Source: Flavobacterium saccharophilum
GTDB taxonomy: Bacteria > Bacteroidota > Bacteroidia > Flavobacteriales > Flavobacteriaceae
Length of the DNA stretch: 64,000 nucleotides
Direction of reading: 5' to 3'
NCBI RefSeq assembly: GCF_900142735.1
Contig: NZ_FRBY01000005.1
Location: 124,001 to 188,000, forward strand
How positions within the stretch are numbered: position 1 is the stretch's first letter; each line of letters starts with the position of its first letter. Made by a program: the position numbers and the translations under genes. The notes beneath the pieces were generated by a model. It was not told where the DNA came from. It saw only the letters and a program-made list of their open reading frames with translations, and made no database searches. This document shows positions 48,160 to 55,800 of this stretch, in pieces.

Positions 48160-48933
48160 TTATTGATCTTGCATTAATGCGGTTCTTCCTCCATCGATTA
48201 AATAAGTAACTCCGCTGGCAAACGAGGCGTATTCACTAGACAGGAATACACACCAGGCGCCAATTTCTTCGGGAGATCCTATTTTTTTTACCGGATGTAA
48301 ATCAATTGTTCTTTGTCGTTCTGTTTCAGGATCCGGAAAGGAATCAAACCATTTTTGATTTCCGGGAGTGTCTATAAAACCAGGCGCAATACCTACAGTT
48401 CTTATCGTTGGTCCCCATTCAATAGCTAAACTTCGAACCAATCCGGTCAAAGCTGTTTTGGTAACATTATAAGGGAAACAGCCCGGAATACTTGAATAGG
48501 CATGATTAGACGTCATGATGATGATAACACCATTATTCTTGTCTAAATAAGGCTTGCATATTTTTGTTACTCGCCAATGCGACGCCAGATTTAATTCCAT
48601 GTTTTGCTGCCAATTTGCTTCATCACAATTTGCTGCGCCTTCAAAAACATTTTGTCCGGCATTGGAAATAAGTACATCAATTCTTCCGAATGTTGCCATT
48701 GTATTTTGAATGAATTTTTGCAAATCTTCTTCCTTGGTTACATCACATTGTGTGTACAGAGTTTTCTCTGGGTTTTCAGAAGTAACTTTAGTAAAATCAC
48801 CACCATCTGCTGATGTTGCGCAACCAGAAATATTTGCTCCGGCTTTGGCAAACATTTTTGCTATACTAGCTCCGATACCGGTAGTAACACCAGTAATCAT
48901 AACTGTTTTTCCTGTTAGATCTATCTGAAACAT
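48160..48933 (-). CDS. SDR, probable sugar 1-dehydrogenase
   Basis: A 257-aa classical short-chain dehydrogenase: GVTTGIGASIAK cofactor motif near 15, NAG (SNAGQN) near 91, and Ser / Tyr-x-x-x-Lys in IMTSNHAYSS / FPYNVTK. Adjacent lactonase and dehydratase genes suggest it oxidises an aldose at C1 to the lactone, as galactose, L-fucose and L-rhamnose dehydrogenases of this family do. Sugar identity cannot be read from sequence. Confidence 0.8.
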   Translation of the reverse strand: MFQIDLTGKTVMITGVTTGIGASIAKMFAKAGANISGCATSADGGDFTKVTSENPEKTLYTQCDVTKEEDLQKFIQNTMATFGRIDVLISNAGQNVFEGAANCDEANWQQNMELNLASHWRVTKICKPYLDKNNGVIIIMTSNHAYSSIPGCFPYNVTKTALTGLVRSLAIEWGPTIRTVGIAPGFIDTPGNQKWFDSFPDPETERQRTIDLHPVKKIGSPEEIGAWCVFLSSEYASFASGVTYLIDGGRTALMQDQ

Positions 48934-48951
48934 ATTTCTTTTATTTTCTAT

Positions 48952-49545
48952 TTATTTTTGACTTTTCATCTTTTCCCGCAATTGTTTTTCCTTCTCTGCA
49001 TTCCAATAGGAACAATCAAGTTGTAAAAAAACTGATGTATATGGAATTGTTTCATTGGTTTTTAATACCACTATTTTAAACAATTTTGATGCTTCGTCTA
49101 ATTTAGTAAAAACAGAATCATGAAGAATACTTTGGGGTTGTAATTCTAAATTCGTTTTTCCCATTTTCATCAATTTCTCTGATTCTATGCGGAATGATGT
49201 TACACCTTTTGCCTGGGATTCTGTAATAAATTGTAATTCCTTATCCTGATAAACAATCGGTTTTACATGTCCGGATGAATTTAGCTGTTGAAAAACATAT
49301 TTCAAAACAGGCAAAAGATTTTCGTTCGTGTTAATCACTTCTATACCCGCGGCATTTTGTTCCGGAAAAGCTTTATCTGCAATAACAATCCAATTACGAT
49401 GACCCAATAATGGAAGTTTTTGATCAAATTGGGGTTTTCAATTATTATCCGCTTCAATTATTGGCTTTGATTCATTTGTTTTAGATTGATTGCAAGACAG
49501 CAGCATTACAAAAACCATCCCTAAAAGTATATTTCTTTTTAGCAT
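48952..49545 (-). pseudogene. RbsD/FucU-like mutarotase lipoprotein with in-frame TGA
   Basis: Reading from an ATG at 49545 gives a lipoprotein leader (MLKRNILLGMVFVMLLSCNQ, Cys18), then a TGA at codon 36 (49440-49438). The same frame continues without interruption as KPQFDQKLPLLGHRNWIVIADKAFP and on for about 160 codons. GHRNWIVIADKAFP matches the GH-x-D-x-IVIADA-x-FP start of ribose pyranase/L-fucose mutarotase (RbsD/FucU). So a secreted mutarotase-like protein seems to be broken by one nonsense codon; a truncated product from an internal TTG (49407) would lack the leader. The ATG lies 11 bp after the GH116 stop codon, inside the operon. A base-call error is the alternative. No sign of selenocysteine use is seen. 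Confidence 0.75.
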
Positions 49546-49556
49546 TTATAATCGTA

Positions 49557-52259
49557 TTAGATCGTAATTGTTAATGTTTCATTTGTTTGAATAGTCAGTG
49601 GCTTTTCAAGTTCTACTATGATATCATTTCCATTTTGTTTGTATTTCATTTTTACTTTTTGTCCGCCCACAGCTGCTATTACTTTTTCTATTGGTAATTC
49701 GCTTATTTTTTGCAGGCTTATTTTTTGTAAACGGAGTGAACCATATTTTACTTCAAAACGATGCATCTGTTTCTCTTTTTGATTCTTTTGAGAATAAGAA
49801 CCCCAGCCTTTTGCCGTAACAAACGGTGCTTCAAAATTTTCTTTATTCCATTTAGGAGCAAATCGAATGAAGTTTTTAGGCCCATGATATTCAAAGCCAC
49901 AAGCTGTAATAAATGTTCCGTAGCTCGCCATCGCTCTCCCGTAGTGATCGCTGCATTCTATCTCATTAAAAGGATTTCGTTTGTACGCATGATAACGATC
50001 GTGAACTGCTCGGGTAAGTATTAGCGATTCATCTGTCATTTCTTCGGCCATAAGATGACTGGCAACCTGATGTTCAAAACCTGTCATACATTCATGGAAA
50101 TATCCCATTTGCCAGGTAACGGATTCCCCATAAGGATTGGCCTCTTTTTTAGGATTGGTATTCATAACCATCCCGCTTTCACCCGGTAAGGCATAAGGAC
50201 GCCAGCCTGTGTGTTCTTTTAAATAAGGGCCTACATCCTGCATGAAATTATATTTCCATAAGGACTTCAATGCGCTGGCTGTTTTTTCTTTATCGTTAAT
50301 TCGGCCTAAGCCAACTTGCCACGCCCAACTTTGTCCCAATACCTGATCGATATGACAAGTGTTGTAAGAGCCTACTCCTTCTCTTCCTTTGATGGCATCA
50401 GGTTTATGGATATAATATTCTCCATTGAATAAAACCTCATCCATGTTCTTAGAACCTTTTTCAGCATATATTTTACATTGCTCAGCAAACGAAGTATCGT
50501 TCATCTCTAAAGGCATCACACCGCCAGCTTTTACTGCTGCGATCGATAAACCGGCAATCCATGCAATTTCTCCATCCCATACGGCATCCAATGTATTTTC
50601 CATTGGAGTATCTGTAAGTCCATTGCCATTTTTATCCTGATTAATTAAAAATTGAGTCGCTTTCTTAATGTTTGGCCAATTTGTTTTTAAAAAAGTATCA
50701 TCGGCGCTCATCTGATGTTCTCTTAAACATCCCAGAACTCTACCGGCTTGTCCATCGATTGCTGGGCGTTTATCATATTCTGCCCTAAACCAGATGCCGC
50801 CATCTTCCTGTAAAGCGATACCAAGATCAACTCTTTGACGATTATCTCTTTCAATACCCGGAAATATTCTGCCTGTTGCCTGTGCGTATTGCCAAACATG
50901 CGTGCAATTTCCTTCGCATGCGCCAACACCTTCCCATGCCCATGAACGACCTGTTTTAAAACGATGCGAAGTAGTGGTAGCTAATGCTGAAATATTAGAA
51001 AAAGTTCGTTCCATAAACCACCACGGCAAAGTTGAATTATACCAGGTATTCTTCCATAATTTTGTTTGTGCGGATAAAAATGGATACAGATCAGCTACAT
51101 AATCGGCGACAGCCAAAGCATCAGAAAATTTATTTAAATAATAATGTCCTGTTCTTGCATCTGGCACATCAATACGTTTTCCAACATTTGAGAAATGCCA
51201 ACTAATAGCGAATTCTTTTTTTACCGTTTTTCCAGGTGCTAATTTTTCAGTTGCAGCGATTCCGGCAATTAACTTTTCATTTGCATTTACTATGTTTTTG
51301 GCTTCTCTTCCCTCTTTTGAATTAAATGATGCTGCAGAAAAAGGAAGACTAAACGAAGAAATAGCAACGGCATTTTTCCCTATAAATGATAAGCAAAGCG
51401 ATCCTGAATCTCCTGCTTCCGCAAATTTTGTTTTATCATTTGCGTTAAAGGTTGAAAAAATGGAGACATGATTCGGTTTAGTAATTACCGTATTTTCTCT
51501 TTTTCCATCACTGCTTGCTGTCGCTGAAAATTTATTAGCTGCATTTTCCAACCAACCTATTATTTCAAATTCAACAACTTCTTTTCCAGTGTTTTTAATT
51601 TCAAAAGACTGGATTGTAACCGGAATATTCGAATTGTCTTCGTCTAACGGAATGAAAGGCGAAAATGCGGTTAGTTTTATTTCTAAAGGAAAATCGGAAT
51701 CTATATAATGAATAACAGCCACGGGATAGGTTGCTTCAAACTTAATTTCGGCCCAATCTTCCAGATGAAAACGTTTGGTTATAGTGTTTTCTTTATAAGT
51801 AATTTTTATCCCAAAACCCTGTTCCAAAGGGTGAATTTCGGTTGCCGGAAATACATAAGCGGCACCGTCACGAGGACGTAATTTAATTTGTTCGCCATTG
51901 CCTTTGTTCCATTCTACAAGTTTTGGTTCAATACCTTCCTGATTTTTATTGAAGATATCCCAGAGCCACAAACGGCCATCACCTCCCAAATAGACAGTAC
52001 CGCAGTTTATTCCTCCAACAGGCATACCAATATATTTTAATTCATTTTTACTTTTGAGATAAGTGGTAACCGTTCCTCGTTGGTACAATGATTTTATCCA
52101 ATCCGGATCTGTTTTTTTATTGAGTAAAATATTTCCATTACCAAATTTATCAGTGTCAAAAGTACCGGCCAGAACATCCATTTGCATGGCAAGCAAACCA
52201 GCAGTAAAAATACTTGTCTGCTTTAAAAAATCACGTCTCTTTATTGATTCGATTGACAT
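49557..52259 (-). CDS. GH116-like glycosidase (DUF608), Tat-type signal
   Basis: A 900-aa protein. The N-terminus carries a Tat-like signal (KRRDFLKQTSIFTAGLLAM). An N-terminal beta-sandwich (KYIGMPVGGINCGTVYLGGDGRLWLWDIFN) is followed by a catalytic (alpha/alpha)6 barrel with CEGNCTHVWQYAQATGR and MENTLDAVWDGEIAW, which correspond to the nucleophile and acid segments of GH116 glucocerebrosidase-like enzymes. Family members are beta-glucosidases or beta-xylosidases. In this operon it might cleave a beta-linked side residue. Substrate is unknown. The Tat signal suggests folded export to the periplasm. Confidence 0.8.
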   Translation of the reverse strand: MSIESIKRRDFLKQTSIFTAGLLAMQMDVLAGTFDTDKFGNGNILLNKKTDPDWIKSLYQRGTVTTYLKSKNELKYIGMPVGGINCGTVYLGGDGRLWLWDIFNKNQEGIEPKLVEWNKGNGEQIKLRPRDGAAYVFPATEIHPLEQGFGIKITYKENTITKRFHLEDWAEIKFEATYPVAVIHYIDSDFPLEIKLTAFSPFIPLDEDNSNIPVTIQSFEIKNTGKEVVEFEIIGWLENAANKFSATASSDGKRENTVITKPNHVSIFSTFNANDKTKFAEAGDSGSLCLSFIGKNAVAISSFSLPFSAASFNSKEGREAKNIVNANEKLIAGIAATEKLAPGKTVKKEFAISWHFSNVGKRIDVPDARTGHYYLNKFSDALAVADYVADLYPFLSAQTKLWKNTWYNSTLPWWFMERTFSNISALATTTSHRFKTGRSWAWEGVGACEGNCTHVWQYAQATGRIFPGIERDNRQRVDLGIALQEDGGIWFRAEYDKRPAIDGQAGRVLGCLREHQMSADDTFLKTNWPNIKKATQFLINQDKNGNGLTDTPMENTLDAVWDGEIAWIAGLSIAAVKAGGVMPLEMNDTSFAEQCKIYAEKGSKNMDEVLFNGEYYIHKPDAIKGREGVGSYNTCHIDQVLGQSWAWQVGLGRINDKEKTASALKSLWKYNFMQDVGPYLKEHTGWRPYALPGESGMVMNTNPKKEANPYGESVTWQMGYFHECMTGFEHQVASHLMAEEMTDESLILTRAVHDRYHAYKRNPFNEIECSDHYGRAMASYGTFITACGFEYHGPKNFIRFAPKWNKENFEAPFVTAKGWGSYSQKNQKEKQMHRFEVKYGSLRLQKISLQKISELPIEKVIAAVGGQKVKMKYKQNGNDIIVELEKPLTIQTNETLTITI

Positions 52260-52298
52260 AGCTGCTTATAAATTGGTTGAAAATTAAATTCAAAAAAA

Positions 52299-53465
52299 TT
52301 ACACATAAAATCCTGGTCTCGGAACAACAATTCCCGGATGTTTTTCCATTTCTTCTTCCACTAAATCCACACCAAGACCTGGTCTGTCACTTAAATGAAG
52401 ATGACCATTTTGAATCATATCTTTTATGGGATGCGTAATAACCGTATCTCGCCACGGCACATCATTGAACATAAATTCCTGGCGAAAAAAATTAGGAACA
52501 GAAGCACAGACATGAGCCGACGCCAATGTAGACAATGGTCCGTTAGGATTATGTGGCGCTAATAAAACGTTATAAGCTTCCATCATAGTTGCCATTCTTT
52601 TCATCTCAGACGGGCCTCCGCAACGTGTAATATCCGGCATCATGATATCGCAAATATTCTTTTCAAGGACAGGACGAATTCCATGTCTTGTATAATGTCT
52701 TTCTCCCACACAAATCGAAACGTTCGAAGGAATACGTTCCCTCATAGCTCTTAAGGTATCAGCACTTTCCGGACCAGCTGGTTCTTCATACCAGGTAATA
52801 TCAAGCGTAGCTAAACGTTGGGCCATTTTTACGGCCACTCTGTAATTCAGCATTGCATGCGTTTCGATCATAATATCAAAATTGGGTCCTACGGCATCGC
52901 GAACCGCTTTACTAACATCAAAAGCTAAATCCTGTTGTTCTGCTGTTAGTGTAAGATTTGAAGACAAATCTTCACCATACAAATAATTGGTATGAGCAAA
53001 CGGATCAAATTTTAATCCTGTAAAACCTGCTTCTTTCACTTTTATAGCCTGTTTTGCATAATCCTCAGCATTGTGTCCGCCACCTGTAAACCAGTAATTG
53101 GCATATAATAAAATATCTTTTCTAAAAGCACCACCTAACAATTCGTAACAAGGGGTACCTAAAACTTTTCCCTTTAAATCAAGCAAGGCCATATCAATTC
53201 CGCTAATAGCGCATAAACTTGCTCCGTTTGGTCCTACCCAGTTTAGATCGCGATATAATTTTGTCCAGATAAAATCGGTTTTCATCGGATCCAGGCCAAT
53301 AATTCTTTCCCCAATATGCTTTGCTGCATGATAAACAATTGGACTTCCCGGCCAATTCGTAGCTTCTCCAACACCGGTATGTCCAGTATCTGTATATATT
53401 TTTAATAGTGTCCAGTTGTATTTAACACCTTCAACCATCCACACTTTTACATCTGTAATTTTCAT
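52299..53465 (-). CDS. Enolase-superfamily sugar-acid dehydratase (galactonate dehydratase-like)
   Basis: A 388-aa enzyme expected to dehydrate an aldonate to a 2-keto-3-deoxy-aldonate. Metal ligands are Glu201 (MIETHAML), Glu227 or 228 (WYEEP) and Glu255 (VGERH); catalytic His203 (two after the first ligand) and His305 (APHNPNGP) follow the D/E-x-H plus His pattern of galactonate/mannonate dehydratases, as does the LKFDPF strand (Lys152). It lacks the KxK pair of the other enolase-superfamily member in Region 1. Exact substrate (D-galactonate, L-galactonate, L-fuconate) needs testing. Confidence 0.85.
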   Translation of the reverse strand: MKITDVKVWMVEGVKYNWTLLKIYTDTGHTGVGEATNWPGSPIVYHAAKHIGERIIGLDPMKTDFIWTKLYRDLNWVGPNGASLCAISGIDMALLDLKGKVLGTPCYELLGGAFRKDILLYANYWFTGGGHNAEDYAKQAIKVKEAGFTGLKFDPFAHTNYLYGEDLSSNLTLTAEQQDLAFDVSKAVRDAVGPNFDIMIETHAMLNYRVAVKMAQRLATLDITWYEEPAGPESADTLRAMRERIPSNVSICVGERHYTRHGIRPVLEKNICDIMMPDITRCGGPSEMKRMATMMEAYNVLLAPHNPNGPLSTLASAHVCASVPNFFRQEFMFNDVPWRDTVITHPIKDMIQNGHLHLSDRPGLGVDLVEEEMEKHPGIVVPRPGFYV

Positions 53466-53480
53466 CTCTTTCTATTTCTA

Positions 53481-55799
53481 TTAATATCTTGTGTCTTTAT
53501 TTTTCAAAATAATCGAACCTCCTTTATCAAATTGCAGTTCTATAAATTCCTCTGAAATTTCTTTAGTATTTACCTTCTCGCCTGATTCAATCTTCCAATT
53601 TTTAAACGGTAATTTTAATTTGGTTTTTCCGCCCTGCTCCGCTACAATTTTGATTTCTGTAATAATGCCCTCTTTCTTTGAAGCGCTAACTAAAAATGCT
53701 CCCTCCGCTCTTAACGTATTAAAAGAAATATCTTTCCAGGAAACCGGAACAGCAGGCATGATTTCTATAAAACCGGCATAACTTTGCAATAACATTTCTT
53801 GTAAACCGGCGGCAAAAGCGAAGTTGCCTTCAAGTGTAAAAGGTTTGTATTGAAATTTTGAATAACCCGATTTCGTCTGATCTCCATTGACATGAAAACT
53901 ATTTTTAAGACAAAATGCTTTAGCAAAAATTTCCAAATCGTGGGCAGCTCCTTCTCCGTCTTTTTCCCTTGCTTTTAGATTCGCCATCCAGGAATAAGAG
54001 TAACCGCACCAGTAATCTGGGCCAATTTTATCTACCAGATTAAGCGTATTTTTAATGGTTGATTGTGCTTTTTCTCCATCTTCCCATTTAATCAGACCAA
54101 GCGGATGTATGGCCATCAAATGAGAAAAATGTCTATGAGATTCCGTATAAGGCATTGTTGGCGTAACCATCATTTCATTATTTACGGTACGCGCATAATC
54201 TGGAAATTGATCTCCTATTTTTTTCCAATGAAGCGCTTCCTCTTTTAATCCAAGTTCTGTTGCTAATTCCGCTGCAGTTTTGAAAGTAAAAGTCATTAAG
54301 GCCAGATCATAATTGGTATTCTGATGGAACCAGGCACTAATATCATTGTCATTCATTTCCGGACTAGAACTAATGGGTAATTTCCTGAAACCTTTCTCAT
54401 CTATTACTGTAGTTTGTTCCAAATGTTTAGCTACGTCCTTAATCCATGGATATGCTTTTTGTTCCAAAAATTTACGATCCATGCTATAGCGCCATTGCAA
54501 ATAATAATGATGTCCCAGCCAGGCAGAAACTGTAGGAGAAAAAGAATATTGTATCCATCCTCCCATTTCAGTTCCATCAAGCGTTGTAACACCGGGAACT
54601 GCCAAACCATCATTCCCAAAATACATTTTGGTATATCGTTTATAATTGGCTTTGTTTTTCTCGAGATCATCGATATATCCCAAACCTTCTTCCAAATGAT
54701 TTCCACTGTACGAAGGCCAATAGCTTAACTGCGTATTCAAATCATGATGATAATCTCCTTTCCAAGGTGGCAGACGTCCATTATCTGCAGTCCAGACGGC
54801 TTGCAGGGAAATTGGCGGCGCTCCTCTTCGGGCTGCTGACCCAAATTTGTATTGTTCCAAATACCATTGTTTTTCTAATAAAGGATCAGGAACCTGAATA
54901 CTGGATTTGCTCCAGAATTTCTCCCACCAGGCAATATGACTTTTCAGATCGGTATTATAACCGCTTTCTAATGTCTTTTTTACAACACTCTCAGCAACAG
55001 GATTTATTTTAGTGCCTGGATATTGAGAAGTAACACTCCATACACCTTCAATGGTTGCGTTGTTTATTTTTTTCCAGGTAACACTTATTTGATACTTAAA
55101 TCCTCCCCATCCTTCCTGCTCATACGAAATTGTATTCCCCTGTTGTGTCACTTTACCCTGCTTATATCCTAAGCGTGCTAAATCATCGCCTCCAACAGGA
55201 TCTCCGGATACTTTAACTTCTCCCTGATATTTTGGTGCAATTAAATGCGGAATGAAATCTCCTTTTAAATTCTCAAAACGAAACCATCCTACTGGTTTAA
55301 CAGCGTGTACAAATGTTTTTAAAACAATTCCATTTTGCCATTTTACTTCACATATAGCCTCTTTTGGAGAAAGACGTACGGATGAAACTGTGCCCCAATT
55401 TTGAATTTCAAATTCCAATGCGCCACCTGGTATTTTACTCGGAGCAGGTTCGGTATCATACGGCTCGTCAAAATATTTTTGCACAATGCCATAATCCTTC
55501 TTTTCAACTTGTCCTTCTACCCATTTGTAACTAAACTCCTTACGATGCAAACCTTTCATTGGTCGCATATCCCACAAGTCAGCCCGATCTAATGACAAAT
55601 GCAGATTATTTCCTTTTTGCCAGACTAAGGCACCAACCATACCATTCCCAAGCGGAATCCCTTCATCCCACGAGGTGGAAAGTTTGTCAAAATTAAGTTC
55701 ATGTTTAGAAACTACTTCTTTCCTATCCGTTACTTGCTGCGCATTTAAAGTATAAGAAGTTAAAGAAGCAAAAATTAAAACCAGATGAAGTGCTTTCAT
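53481..55799 (-). CDS. GH95-like alpha-L-fucosidase/galactosidase, divergent active site
   Basis: A 772-aa protein with a signal peptide (about 1-20) and the GH95 layout: N-terminal beta-domain (EGIPLGNGMVGALVW, LSLDRADLWDM), (alpha/alpha)6 barrel (SLQAVWTADN, LPPWKGDYHHDLNTQLSYWP, then SSSPE) and C-terminal beta-domain with EGNFAFAAGLQEMLLQS. The SPE acid (Glu481) is conserved. The usual N-x-N water-holding pair appears as Asp353-Leu-Asn355, and the aspartate of the DGNFG motif is Glu657. Family enzymes invert alpha-L-fucose or alpha-L-galactose linkages. With these changes either specificity or mechanism may differ. It lies 15 bp from the dehydratase gene. Confidence 0.75.
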   Translation of the reverse strand: MKALHLVLIFASLTSYTLNAQQVTDRKEVVSKHELNFDKLSTSWDEGIPLGNGMVGALVWQKGNNLHLSLDRADLWDMRPMKGLHRKEFSYKWVEGQVEKKDYGIVQKYFDEPYDTEPAPSKIPGGALEFEIQNWGTVSSVRLSPKEAICEVKWQNGIVLKTFVHAVKPVGWFRFENLKGDFIPHLIAPKYQGEVKVSGDPVGGDDLARLGYKQGKVTQQGNTISYEQEGWGGFKYQISVTWKKINNATIEGVWSVTSQYPGTKINPVAESVVKKTLESGYNTDLKSHIAWWEKFWSKSSIQVPDPLLEKQWYLEQYKFGSAARRGAPPISLQAVWTADNGRLPPWKGDYHHDLNTQLSYWPSYSGNHLEEGLGYIDDLEKNKANYKRYTKMYFGNDGLAVPGVTTLDGTEMGGWIQYSFSPTVSAWLGHHYYLQWRYSMDRKFLEQKAYPWIKDVAKHLEQTTVIDEKGFRKLPISSSPEMNDNDISAWFHQNTNYDLALMTFTFKTAAELATELGLKEEALHWKKIGDQFPDYARTVNNEMMVTPTMPYTESHRHFSHLMAIHPLGLIKWEDGEKAQSTIKNTLNLVDKIGPDYWCGYSYSWMANLKAREKDGEGAAHDLEIFAKAFCLKNSFHVNGDQTKSGYSKFQYKPFTLEGNFAFAAGLQEMLLQSYAGFIEIMPAVPVSWKDISFNTLRAEGAFLVSASKKEGIITEIKIVAEQGGKTKLKLPFKNWKIESGEKVNTKEISEEFIELQFDKGGSIILKNKDTRY

Positions 55800-55800
55800 T

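Noticed and set aside
49405..49440. Selenocysteine insertion at the TGA of the RbsD/FucU-like gene
   Set aside because: The codon lies in the linker between leader and domain, not at a catalytic Cys site, and no SECIS-like hairpin follows at the right distance by eye.
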